A stretch of DNA of 64,000 nucleotides from Noviherbaspirillum aridicola (GTDB lineage: Bacteria; Pseudomonadota; Gammaproteobacteria; Burkholderiales; Burkholderiaceae_D), in assembly GCF_019656455.1 (NCBI RefSeq), contig NZ_BPMK01000004.1, positions 62,001 to 126,000 of the forward strand. The letters are read 5' to 3'. Both the position numbers and the translations under genes were made by a program. The notes below the pieces were generated by a model. The model was not told the DNA's origin. It worked only from the letters and a program-made list of their open reading frames with translations, and searched no databases. Below, in pieces: positions 8,084 through 15,387 of the stretch (the first letter of the stretch is position 1; the number at the start of each line of letters is the position of its first letter).

Positions 8084-8743
8084 ATGCATAACGAATCGAG
8101 TCCTTCCGGCAAACGCCCCCACCCGCCCGAGCTGCTGAGCGAGAAACTGACCGCGATGATCGAGGCCCTCCCGCCCTCCGGCGTCACGCTCAATCATCTG
8201 CTCGCGCTGGCCGGGAGGGACGGTCTGATGATCCTGACCGCGCTGCTGGCGCTGGTGTTTCTGATCCCGGTCTCGATCCCCGGCGTCAGTACAGTATTCG
8301 GTGGCGCGATCCTGCTGATTGCCGTGTGCCGGATGCGTGGGCGCGGCCTGTGGCTGCCGGAGCGACTGCGCACCAAGGTGATCGCCACCGATAAATTGCG
8401 ACCGGTGCTGCAGCGGTCGCTGCGCTGGATGGGGTACCTCGAGCGCGTGTCCGAGCCGCACCGGCTGACCTGGCTGGTCCAGGGCAGCGGCGCCACGATG
8501 CTCAACAATGCGGCACTGGTCCTGGGCGCGGTGCTGCTGATGGCGCCGTTCGGATTGATCCCGTTTAGTAACACCTTCCCCGCGGTCGCGCTGATGTGCC
8601 TGGCGATCGGCCTGGTCCAGCGCGACGGCGTTTCCATCATGCTCGGCCACGTCGCCAACCTAGCCACGATCGGCTACTTCGGCCTGCTGCTGACTGGCAG
8701 CGGTCTGGCGATACGCGAGGCGTTCAACCGGGTCGCCGGCTAA
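8084..8743 (+). CDS. ExoD-family inner-membrane protein
   Basis: 219 residues, an integral membrane protein of the ExoD (exopolysaccharide synthesis, ExoD) family. The hallmark N-terminal part is present: LPPSGVTLNHLLALAGRDGL, then a long hydrophobic stretch rich in ALVFLIPVSIPGVSTVFGG, a polar loop with WLPERLRTKV, and further hydrophobic segments near 150-205. The start is placed at 8084 because the family begins with a short polar tail before PP; the frame is open to 7913. ExoD is linked in rhizobia to exopolysaccharide and alkaline tolerance, but its biochemical role is not settled. It stands alone between small unknown genes, so it is probably cargo. Confidence 0.85.
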   Translation: MHNESSPSGKRPHPPELLSEKLTAMIEALPPSGVTLNHLLALAGRDGLMILTALLALVFLIPVSIPGVSTVFGGAILLIAVCRMRGRGLWLPERLRTKVIATDKLRPVLQRSLRWMGYLERVSEPHRLTWLVQGSGATMLNNAALVLGAVLLMAPFGLIPFSNTFPAVALMCLAIGLVQRDGVSIMLGHVANLATIGYFGLLLTGSGLAIREAFNRVAG

Positions 8744-8923
8744 CCGCCGGCTGGAGCGGCCCGGCCCCGGCCGCGGGTGCGGCTAGCGCGCAACACCTGG
8801 TCCGGCCTGCTGCGCCAGATCAGACATCCCACCACCTCCCTTGATACGCTCATCCCTAATGCATCGCGCCCGCGGCGGGCGATACGCGGCGGCGGCGCAG
8901 GGTTTGTCGAGTGGGAGGAGAAA

Positions 8924-9220
8924 ATGTCTTTGCGAGGGGAGATCCGCCAGATTGTCGTGGCACAGTCGATCTGGCTGGCGCTGGTGCTGTCCGTCCTGGC
9001 GGCGGTTTTTCGGGGGTGGATGGGACCGTGGCTGACAAGCCAGGGTGTGTCACCGGAGATTGGGCAGGGCACATTGGTGGTCGCCTGCCATGCCGCGGTG
9101 CTGCACGCGGCCCTGGTCATTCACAGGCGCGTTGGCAGGGTGCGCCGGCACGCGGAGCGTGTCGACCATGCGGCGGAGTGGCTGCAGCGCTTCGCCGGGC
9201 GGCGCGACGTCGCACGATAG
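8924..9220 (+). CDS. small two-helix membrane protein (98 aa)
   Basis: 98 residues from the ATG at 8924, with GGGAGGAG just upstream. Two hydrophobic segments are visible (IWLALVLSVLAAVF at ~15-30 and LVVACHAAVLHAALVI at ~50-66), followed by a basic amphipathic end RRVGRVRRHAERVDHAAEW. Probably an inner-membrane protein with cytoplasmic basic tail. No family recognised. It follows the ExoD-like gene by 180 bp on the same strand, so the two could share a transcript. Confidence 0.6.
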   Translation: MSLRGEIRQIVVAQSIWLALVLSVLAAVFRGWMGPWLTSQGVSPEIGQGTLVVACHAAVLHAALVIHRRVGRVRRHAERVDHAAEWLQRFAGRRDVAR

Positions 9221-9317
9221 TGCCGTCCGCCGGTGCTCCGGCTGGTCGCCTAAGAGCTTTTCGTTCAGGAGGTGCCAGTAGACGGACACGAAACGATGCC
9301 GCCTCGGGTAGTGCTCA

Positions 9318-9334
9318 GCGTTACGCAGTAACGG
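9318..9334. repeat. palindromic motif CGTTACGCAGTAACG, copy 2
   Basis: GCGTTACGCAGTAACGG. On the minus strand it supplies the last codons and the TAA stop of the 9321-9632 gene (...Val-Thr-Ala-stop), so the motif has inserted at, or been selected at, a gene end. Confidence 0.7.
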
Positions 9335-9632
9335 TCTCGACCAGCCAGGTCTGGGCGTACGTCTGGCTCATCTCGCCGCGCTCGAAGCCGCTGATGCTGA
9401 TACGGTCGCCCTTGATGTAGATGACGGCCGCGTCGACCAGGGGTGGCAGCATGTCCCGGCCCAGATCCGGTGCAGTACATCCCAGCAGCCTGGCAACGCG
9501 CAGGAAGCGCCGGAGCAGCTCGTCCTTGTTCTCTTCGATGCGGAGCTCGCCGGCGACTGGCTGCAGCTGCGCGAGCTGCCATCGAGGCACCTGGATGCCG
9601 TCCCGCCACAGTCGGACCACATGCACATTCAT
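9321..9632 (-). CDS. hypothetical protein (103 aa)
   Basis: 103 residues, soluble, mixed alpha/beta. It begins MNVHVVRLWRDGIQVPRWQL and has a helical middle (NKDELLRRFLRVARLLGC) followed by a short beta section (AAVIYIKGDRISISGFERGE). It could be a small regulatory or antitoxin-type protein but I do not recognise a family. The stop codon is contained in the palindromic motif at 9318-9334, so the last four residues (VTA) derive from the motif. A closely spaced minus-strand gene lies upstream (9694-9888). Confidence 0.55.
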   Translation of the reverse strand: MNVHVVRLWRDGIQVPRWQLAQLQPVAGELRIEENKDELLRRFLRVARLLGCTAPDLGRDMLPPLVDAAVIYIKGDRISISGFERGEMSQTYAQTWLVETVTA

Positions 9633-9673
9633 CGTTATACCGTCAAATCGTCATACGGTCATACCATTTATGC

Positions 9674-9688
9674 CGTTACTGCGTAACG
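9674..9688. repeat. palindromic motif, copy 3 (opposite orientation)
   Basis: CGTTACTGCGTAACG, the reverse complement of the motif at 7294 and 9318, in the 60-bp gap between two minus-strand genes and directly beyond the stop of the 9694 gene. Confidence 0.7.
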
Positions 9689-9693
9689 TGGCG

Positions 9694-9888
9694 TCAGGGG
9701 CGAGTTCGGGATTCCCCCTTTGCCTGCTCGATGTCGGCCAACACGCGCTCGATCGCCGCCACGGCGTGCTGGGGTGGTTCTGGCTCCTCGGGGCCGGCGG
9801 CAAGCAAAGCGCGGATGCGATCGGCGTTAGCCGCTAACACTTCGCCCGGTTCCATCACCCCGTACCGAAGCCTTGCCCATTCGCCCAT
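9694..9888 (-). CDS. small hypothetical protein (64 aa)
   Basis: 64 residues if started at the ATG of MGEWARLRYG (9888); an upstream in-frame ATG at 9951 would add a hydrophobic 21-residue segment. It is charged and helical (ANADRIRALLAAGPEEPEPP, then AIERVLADIEQAKG). No recognisable motif. It lies ~60 bp upstream of the 9321-9632 gene, so the two may be a small operon; such pairs of ~65 and ~100 residues are often toxin-antitoxin modules, but nothing in these sequences proves that. Confidence 0.45.
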   Translation of the reverse strand: MGEWARLRYGVMEPGEVLAANADRIRALLAAGPEEPEPPQHAVAAIERVLADIEQAKGESRTRP

Positions 9889-10001
9889 GACGCGCTCCCG
9901 AGGATACACGAAGTACTGTATAAAAGAACAGTATGCGAGCAGGAAGTTCACCAGCTGTTTCGCGTACTAAGTAATCCGCATGCCGGGGCTATACTGACCG
10001 C

Positions 10002-10316
10002 ATGGACCAGAAACTCGTGGACACAGCAACGCTCACCGGCCCCCTCCGTGTGCCAGGCCCGAGTAATTGGCGCGAAAAGTATCGAGCAGCCGTGGAAGCG
10101 CAATGCGCGCAAGATTTGATGTTGAAGTGCACGACTTGTGGGTGGATTCACATCGCCAGCAGCGAGCGGGATGCGGCCGGACGGGTTGCGTGTTTTTCGT
10201 GCGGGCGCAGTTATGAGCACTTTGTCCGCGCGAGCGTCGATGACGTATTGCAGGTGGTAGGTGCCGCAGCACAGGTCATTTCTACGCCTCCGCAATTTGG
10301 CGGTCCAGAACCGTAA
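10002..10316 (+). CDS. small putative zinc-ribbon protein (104 aa)
   Basis: 104 residues with two CxxC pairs, LKCTTCGWIH near 42-51 and VACFSCGRSY near 63-72, spaced as in a four-cysteine zinc ribbon. The remainder is helical and charged. No strong ribosome site precedes the ATG (the stretch reads ATACTGACCGC), so the start is uncertain. The following 230 bases (10317-10546) are AT-richer and contain several CCACAG-type words resembling weak DnaA boxes. Function unknown. Confidence 0.5.
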   Translation: MDQKLVDTATLTGPLRVPGPSNWREKYRAAVEAQCAQDLMLKCTTCGWIHIASSERDAAGRVACFSCGRSYEHFVRASVDDVLQVVGAAAQVISTPPQFGGPEP

Positions 10317-10549
10317 CTGCATAAAAAATAGGCAGAAGTTACTCACAAAAAACGTAGACAAGCCTGTGGGTATCCGCTGACTTGTTTGGATAAGTGTCTG
10401 AAATGAAACGGAAAAATTGCTTTGCACCAATCGCGGCAGCGGCCGGGTAATCCACAGGAATTGGCAAGACATTCACAGGTTATGGACTAGCGCGATCCAC
10501 AGCAAACCCCCAGAATCGTGCACAGGATAGGCAGCGGCGGGAGAACGTG

Positions 10550-10771
10550 ATGGACGATCTGATCGTAAGCGACCCGGACATTCTGGGTGGGACGCCTGTT
10601 TTCAAAGGCACGCGCGTCCCCCTCGCGATACTGTTTGAGAACCTAAAGGACAACCTCACGCTCGCCGAAATCATCAAGGACTATCCAACGCTCTCGCGCG
10701 ATCAGGCGGTCCGGGCGCTGCGGGAAGCGCAGCGATACCTGGTAGCCGCCGCGCGACGCGTTACGCGGTGA
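10550..10771 (+). CDS. DUF433-family antitoxin-like protein
   Basis: 73 residues. The DUF433 signature is clear: DPDILGGTPVFKGTRVPLAI near the N-terminus, followed by a helix-turn-helix-like LTLAEIIKDYPTLSRDQAVR and helix LREAQRYL. DUF433 proteins are usually antitoxins or transcription factors paired with a downstream PIN-like (DUF5615) toxin. No such toxin follows here, so this is an orphan or the partner was lost. A GTG three bases upstream (10547) is an alternative start; GGCGGGAG lies upstream. The stop codon sits in a degenerate palindrome (GCGTTACGCGGTGACGC) similar to the 7.3-9.7 kb motif. Confidence 0.85.
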   Translation: MDDLIVSDPDILGGTPVFKGTRVPLAILFENLKDNLTLAEIIKDYPTLSRDQAVRALREAQRYLVAAARRVTR

Positions 10772-10875
10772 CGCTGCGTGGGCATCATTGGCAGTCACCG
10801 CGAGCGGTCGCATTGCATCAACCGTGACCATCACCGAGGAGAGTCCCGTGAAGATGCGGACCAGACGCCGCGTCT

Positions 10876-11124
10876 ATGCTATTTCCCGCCGTGCCGGCCG
10901 GTGGCGTTGGCATGCTCAAAGCACTTGCAGGGCCGTTCCCCGAGCTCAGCTTTTGCCCGACCGGCGGCATCACGCAGCAGAGCGCCCCCGAATTTCTCGC
11001 ACTGTCCTGCGTACCCTGCGTCGGCGGGTCATGGCTGACGCCGCAGGAACTGGTGCACGCGCAGGACTGGACTGCGATCCGGTCAATCGCGGCAGCGGCA
11101 GCTGCGCTGCGCCGGGCGGCCTGA
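10876..11124 (+). pseudogene. eda: 2-keto-3-deoxy-6-phosphogluconate aldolase, C-terminal remnant
   Basis: The open frame encodes only the last ~80 residues of KDPG/KHG aldolase (Entner-Doudoroff pathway; splits KDPG to pyruvate and glyceraldehyde-3-phosphate). Recognisable parts are LFPAVPAGGVGMLKALAGPF, FCPTGGITQQSAPEFLAL and CVGGSWLTPQELV. A complete enzyme is ~210 residues; the first ~130 are missing, and the Schiff-base lysine that normally stands just before the FFPAE segment is absent, so the product cannot be an active aldolase. It ends one base before the methylglyoxal-synthase start, suggesting the pair were once an operon, now transferred as a truncated piece. No homologous sequence is visible further upstream. 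Confidence 0.85.
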
Positions 11125-11125
11125 G

Positions 11126-12040
11126 ATGCCTGTGCCTCCCGCGCCTTCCAAGCGTATTGGACTGGCCGCCAACCGCTCCCACCATGCCGACACCCACGCC
11201 GCGCTGTCACAACTGCTGACCCACGGCCGGGACGCGATCGAACACTGGCTCCAGCCGACGCTTGTCGTCGTCGGCAGGACAATGGACGCGATAGAGAACT
11301 ACGGATTATTGCCGGGCTACGGCCGCTTCGAACGGTTCCCGTACGGACGCGAGGGCGGACTCATGATGCTGGTGTCCCGTGTTGTCGATCCGGTTCCGGC
11401 TCGCGGCGTCGATGCCGTGATCTACCTGATTGACCCGGTCGATCCATCATCGAGCTTTCCGGAGGCCTCGGCACTTAAGCGACAGTGCATTATTCATGGC
11501 AAGCCGTTTCTGTCGACGCTGGCGAGCGCGCGGGAATGGCTCGATCTGGAGGCGATGGTAGCAGGCGCTCCGGGACCGGGCGCCGGCGGTCCTGATCTTG
11601 AGGAAGACTCGATTGCCCTGATCGCACACGACGCGATGAAGGGGCGGATGATCGAGATCGCCGAGAAGCATTTCGAACTGCTCGACCGATTCGCATTGCG
11701 TCATGCGACCGGCACCACTGGCGCTTTGTTAAACGAGCTAGCTGTGCGGCGAAAGGGCAAGGAAGGAGAGGGCTGGGTAAAGCCACTGCTTAGTGGACCG
11801 ATGGGCGGCGATGCCCAAATCGCTGAACTCATCCTGCGCCGCCAGTGCGGCCGCGTAATCTTCCTAGAAGATCCGCATGTGGCCCGCCAGCACGAAGCGG
11901 ATATCCAACTGCTGGAACGCGCGGTACGTACGGTTACTGAGTTTGCGGTCCACATAAGCGACGCCCGAACCGCTGATCGTTGGTTGAGTCTTCTGGGACA
12001 GTACCGGGCTGCTCCTGGCCGTGCCAGGCCACGAGCGTGA
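11126..12040 (+). CDS. mgsA: methylglyoxal synthase with a duplicated, degenerate N-terminal MGS-like domain
   Basis: 304 residues, twice the usual ~150. The C-terminal half (163-290) is a methylglyoxal synthase (dihydroxyacetone phosphate to methylglyoxal and phosphate) with the expected active-site elements: ALIAHDAMK (H168-D169), ATGTTG, LLSGPMGGDAQIA (D229), and DPHVARQHEADIQ (H256, D259). The N-terminal half (10-140) repeats the same order in altered form: IGLAANRSHHADT, VVVGRTMDAI, FPYGREGGLMMLVSRV and IYLIDPVDPSSSFPEA. It lacks the GPMGGD aspartate, so it is probably structural or regulatory. The gene follows the eda remnant by one base. Methylglyoxal synthase bypasses lower glycolysis under phosphate stress; the role on this element is unknown. 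Confidence 0.85.
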   Translation: MPVPPAPSKRIGLAANRSHHADTHAALSQLLTHGRDAIEHWLQPTLVVVGRTMDAIENYGLLPGYGRFERFPYGREGGLMMLVSRVVDPVPARGVDAVIYLIDPVDPSSSFPEASALKRQCIIHGKPFLSTLASAREWLDLEAMVAGAPGPGAGGPDLEEDSIALIAHDAMKGRMIEIAEKHFELLDRFALRHATGTTGALLNELAVRRKGKEGEGWVKPLLSGPMGGDAQIAELILRRQCGRVIFLEDPHVARQHEADIQLLERAVRTVTEFAVHISDARTADRWLSLLGQYRAAPGRARPRA

Positions 12041-12595
12041 TCGCTTCAAGTACACCCGCGTCACCCGGGAATTCGGTTCCGGCTCCCAGGGACGGCTGCA
12101 TCATACTCAGGGAGTGGACTGTTCATTCCTTCGGATATGCCGCTAACACTTCCGCCTTGTTAAGGTAGCTTGAGATCCAGCAGGACGGAAAGCGCGTCTT
12201 GCTTATCCTGCACTGAAAGCGCCAGTTTTTCAGCCAAGGCGTGGGGAAATCTCCCCCGTGTCTGAATCTTTGGGGAACACGTTCATAGTGTATGCGAGGG
12301 ACACGCACTCAGGACATCGCCCTGCCGGAGATTCGGGTTAGTTCATCGTAACCAACTCTGCGCGTCCCATGAGCACGTGCCAGATCCTTTTGTCATGCAT
12401 CAGACGTCGGTCTACCGCATCCTTCCTGAAGACATCCAATTTCCCCCGGCGAAAAATCGGCATTCGGCCAGTTTGAACTCAAGCCGGTGCTGCTGAAGTC
12501 GGATGATCGAATGGCGGCTTTGGGTCGAGACCGGAAGTTCAACGAGTCATAGCGCGCTACCACCCGGAACCATGAGACCCTACGTGTCGAAAGGT
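12041..12595. other. ~550 bp without a recognisable gene
   Basis: Only short, non-conserved open frames on both strands. This is the gap between the mgsA stop (plus strand) and the serine recombinase stop (minus strand); no clear terminator hairpin with a T-run is seen. Confidence 0.4.
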
Positions 12596-13288
12596 TCAAG
12601 TAGGTCCAGCGGCGCTGATTTTTTTGAGCAGATTGCGGACGGTGCTCTTGTGCCACTGGCCGCCGCGCCGCGTGCGAATACCTCGCTCGGTTAGAGCTGC
12701 GGCTATCGCGCCCAGTGATGTGATGCCTTCCGCTTCTAAAGCATCAATGACTGGTCGGAGATCGGTTGCGTAGGCGTCCGTCTTTGTACGAATCACTCGT
12801 ATTCCCGCCGCGTTTCCCTTGCGTGCCTGCTTCAATGCCGCTGCCCCGTTTGGGTTACCCAGAACCTTGCCTCGGCGTTTTGCTGCATCTAAAGCATCAC
12901 GGGTACGTTTCGAGATAGCCTCACGCTCTTGCTGCGCCACAAGCGCCATGATTCCAACCGTGAGTTCATTCGCATCTGGCATATCCGTTGCAACGAATTT
13001 CACGCCGGCGTCGCGCAGTGCTAAAAGAAAGGAGGCATTGCGCGACAACCGGTCGAGCTTCGCGATTACAAGCATAGCGCCAGTCACTCGGGCGAGGTGG
13101 ATGGCAGCAGCAAGCTCGGGGCGCGCGTTAATTCTGCCCGACTCAATCTCCACAAACTCTCTGTTGACCTTCGTGCCTTTGCTAGCAGCGTACGTCTGAA
13201 TAGCATGACGCTGTGCTTCGATCCCTAATCCAGACTGGCCTTGTTTGACAGTCGAGACACGAAGATAGCTGATGATTTTTATGGTCAT
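12596..13288 (-). CDS. serine recombinase (resolvase/invertase family)
   Basis: 230 residues. The N-terminal catalytic domain has the signature SYLRVSTVKQ with the nucleophilic Ser12 and Arg10, then VIAKLDRLSRNASFLLAL (conserved Arg cluster), NELTVGIMALVAQQEREAIS and RTRDALDAAKRRGKVLGNP, as in Tn3-type resolvases and DNA invertases. The C-terminal part (TSLGAIAAALTERGIRTRRG, then WHKSTVRNLLKK) is an HTH DNA-binding domain. It would resolve cointegrates or invert a segment through a phosphoserine link. No Tn3 transposase is nearby; an inverted repeat at 13296-13339 directly upstream may be its binding site. Confidence 0.9.
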   Translation of the reverse strand: MTIKIISYLRVSTVKQGQSGLGIEAQRHAIQTYAASKGTKVNREFVEIESGRINARPELAAAIHLARVTGAMLVIAKLDRLSRNASFLLALRDAGVKFVATDMPDANELTVGIMALVAQQEREAISKRTRDALDAAKRRGKVLGNPNGAAALKQARKGNAAGIRVIRTKTDAYATDLRPVIDALEAEGITSLGAIAAALTERGIRTRRGGQWHKSTVRNLLKKISAAGPT

Positions 13289-13295
13289 TTTGGCG

Positions 13296-13339
13296 AGGGT
13301 ATAAAATTGCGCAACGCTCGTTAGGCAGTTCTATACCCT
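13296..13339. repeat. inverted repeat upstream of the serine recombinase
   Basis: AGGGTATA (13296-13303) and TATACCCT (13332-13339), perfect 8-bp arms with a 28-base AT-rich spacer, beginning 8 bases upstream of the recombinase start. Size and position fit a promoter-overlapping recombinase site or operator. Confidence 0.45.
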
Positions 13340-14060
13340 TTGAAAATCTTTGCAAGGGTGGCGCTTCCTCGGCTTGATGCCAAGGCTGGCTTCCTTCATC
13401 ACCCGCGCCACGCGCTTGTGGTTGACGACATGCCAGCGAACTTTAAGCTCGCGGGTAACCCGGCGGGAGCCATCCCCGGGAAACTCATCCTGATATCGCC
13501 GATCAGGTCGACCAAGCGCGCGTCAGGAAGGTCGGCTTCGTTCGCAGTCGAGCGGTAATATTACGTGCTGCGCGGAAGATGGATCACTTGACACCCCCGC
13601 TGGATGGAGAGAGATGGGGGCCGCTGATGGGCGATGACGGCTCGTTGGCGCTCGCGGTTCTTGAACGCACGGTTTTTTACCAGGTCCAGTTCCATCGGCA
13701 GCCGGTCAACCTTCCGTTCCAGCGCAGCGATCATTGCTTCGTACTCTGCGATGGTGCTTGCGGTGGCCTCTTCCTGGTCGAGCTCGCCATTGCCGTACTG
13801 GTTCAGCCAAAGCTGGATCAGGTTTGCTGAAATGCGATACGTCTTCTGCGCCTCCCGGTGCCCCAGCTTGCCATCCCGGAGATCACTGCATAGCTGCAGT
13901 TTGAATTCCTGGCTGTGTCGCCGATAGGGTCCTCGTGCGGACATCTGCTGCTCCTTCCTTGAAAGCGCAGCAAGCGTATCAAATTCCCAACCCCTTTCCG
14001 CTCCAGGCGCAGGGGGCACTCCACTCCCAAAATGGGTCAATTTTCAGTGAACGTCAACAG
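13340..14060 (-). mobile_element. decayed IS3-family insertion sequence remnant
   Basis: Read on the minus strand, an IS3-type orfA (13561-13944) is followed by the first ~70 codons of orfB, which is broken by a TAA in RST-stop-YYRSTANEADLPDARL and truncated near 13340 (VNHKRVARVMKEASLGIKPR is still readable after a frame change). Upstream of orfA, the minus strand reads TGTTGACGTTCACTG followed by AAAATTGACCC near 14030-14060, which resembles the terminal repeat of an IS (IS21-like ends have this style), so two elements may have collided. The right end and catalytic DDE core are missing, so it is inactive. Confidence 0.75.
13561..13944 (-). pseudogene. IS3-family transposase orfA of the decayed element
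   Basis: About 127 residues from the ATG before SARGPYRRHSQEFK (13944; GGAGCAG upstream). It has the IS3/IS911 orfA layout: N-terminal helix-turn-helix (HSQEFKLQLCSDLRDGKLGH and YRISANLIQLWLNQY) and a leucine-zipper-like helix (IAEYEAMIAALERKVDRL). The normal end is frameshifted, so the last ~25 residues run into orfB sequence. Without orfB it cannot transpose. Confidence 0.75.
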
Positions 14061-14255
14061 GCCGCCCACTGACGGCCTTCTGTGCCTGCCAAGTATTCGC
14101 TTATCCATATTCTTTTACCCCCTTGCAGAGAAACCACAGCGTAGCAATTTTTTGCCCCAGGAGGAGTGATTACCCGGGGGCGTCGGGTCTAAACCGGGAG
14201 GTGTAAGCCCCAGGGCCCGAAGGTATAAGGGTTGGATAGACCGCGCGGAATGGTC

Positions 14256-14606
14256 CTACGGACGAATGGAGACCGGAAAGGGCCACGCTGCTGCGGGCGC
14301 TGAAAAGCTCTTCCGCTTTTTTTCCCTTGCCAGAACTCCCTTCGGCACTTTTCGCCATTTCTGGAATGAAGATTCCTTGCCAATACCGTAGGATGCAATC
14401 GATTCCAGGTGAATGAGCAGTAAGCCTTCGTCAGCCAGCGCTTCAGCGATCTGCTTGATTAATCCCCCTTCTAGCCGGGCTCGCCCTGCTAGAGCCCGAA
14501 GGTCTGCGTGGGATATCAGGAAGCGTCCCTTCACCTTTTCGCCAAACTCAGAACGATAAAGGTTGTTTAGGTGAAAGGCGATCTCACTTGGGGTCTTGTT
14601 TTGCAT
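14256..14606 (-). CDS. hypothetical protein (116 aa)
   Basis: 116 residues from the ATG before QNKTPSEIAF (14606); an alternative start lies at 14639. The first ~75 residues look like a compact helical domain: SEIAFHLNNLYRSEFGEKVK, RFLISHADLRALAGRARLEG and IKQIAEALADEGLLLIHLES, with a winged-helix flavour. The rest is basic and low-complexity (LAREKKRKSFSAP) and may be eroded. No family named. It stands alone between the IS remnant and the left operon of the putative motor system. Confidence 0.5.
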   Translation of the reverse strand: MQNKTPSEIAFHLNNLYRSEFGEKVKGRFLISHADLRALAGRARLEGGLIKQIAEALADEGLLLIHLESIASYGIGKESSFQKWRKVPKGVLAREKKRKSFSAPAAAWPFPVSIRP

Positions 14607-14639
14607 TGGGGCCTCAGGTAGGTGTTGGTTCGAAATCAT

Positions 14640-14883
14640 TCATAACAATAAAGCGTGCAGGCGGGATTGCGTTCTTTCAAAGACGTTCGAGTAGGACTTT
14701 GGGTGCGGCGTCCAATGACCTCAACAGTACGTCGCTGCGCGGGAGGGCATTGTCGCGTTCGCGCTGCGAATCGACGTAGCTGGACAAGCGTCGAGCATCC
14801 TCGGCAGAGTCCGACACCAAGTCCTCATTGCTGCCGCATTCCACCGTTGCATTGCGTGGCCTTACAAAATTGTGGGCAGGGCA
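14640..14883. other. short spacer after the left operon
   Basis: About 240 bases with no supported gene on either strand; no clear intrinsic terminator was found for the minus-strand operon ending at 14884. Confidence 0.35.
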
Positions 14884-15387
14884 TCACCGCAGTCTCCGGA
14901 ATTCCCATGGCGCGAGCGGATCTGCGTCGCGCCAGAGACCTCTCTTTGCGCGGCGCGCGGCGCTTTCCGCGGCGCCATACGTGTTTTGGTCGCGCGGCGA
15001 TTGTTCTGTTGCGTACGCCTTGTAATGCCACGCCATTCCGGCGCCGACCATATCGAGGTTGACGTCACGGCCGGAGACCCGGACCTTTCCGATAACGCGG
15101 CCGTAGCGGTCGGCCTTGTTCCATTCCACCTGCACGGTCTGGCCGAAAGCAAGTTCGGAAAGATGCTGCCGCGCCCGCTCGCCGAAAGCTTGCCGCCTTT
15201 CCGGGGCGTCGATGCCGGCCAGGCGGATCTTGTACTGCTGACGGCCCTCGACAAGCACCGTCAGCGTGTCACCGTCCGCGATCGATACGACACGTCCGGT
15301 AAGCTCGGCGGCGTGCAGGCCGGTTAGCGGCCACAGAAACGCAGAGGTCAGCACGGCCGAGCCAATCGCTTGCAGGGCCAAAATCAT
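14884..15387 (-). CDS. exported SNase-like (thermonuclease) protein
   Basis: 167 residues from the ATG at 15387, which overlaps the upstream stop as ATGA, so it is translationally coupled to the MotB-like gene. A signal peptide or N-terminal membrane anchor is visible (LQAIGSAVLTSAFLWPLTGL, then HAAE). The staphylococcal-nuclease domain has its active-site residues: ADGDTLTV (D40), KIRLAGIDAPE (R55, D60, E63) and DRYGRVIGKV (R97). Such enzymes hydrolyse DNA and RNA with Ca2+. Its place as last gene of the vWA/MotA/MotB-like operon suggests a periplasmic or secreted nuclease effector; in the mirror operon this place is taken by a YHYH/excalibur protein. Confidence 0.9.
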   Translation of the reverse strand: MILALQAIGSAVLTSAFLWPLTGLHAAELTGRVVSIADGDTLTVLVEGRQQYKIRLAGIDAPERRQAFGERARQHLSELAFGQTVQVEWNKADRYGRVIGKVRVSGRDVNLDMVGAGMAWHYKAYATEQSPRDQNTYGAAESAARRAKRGLWRDADPLAPWEFRRLR

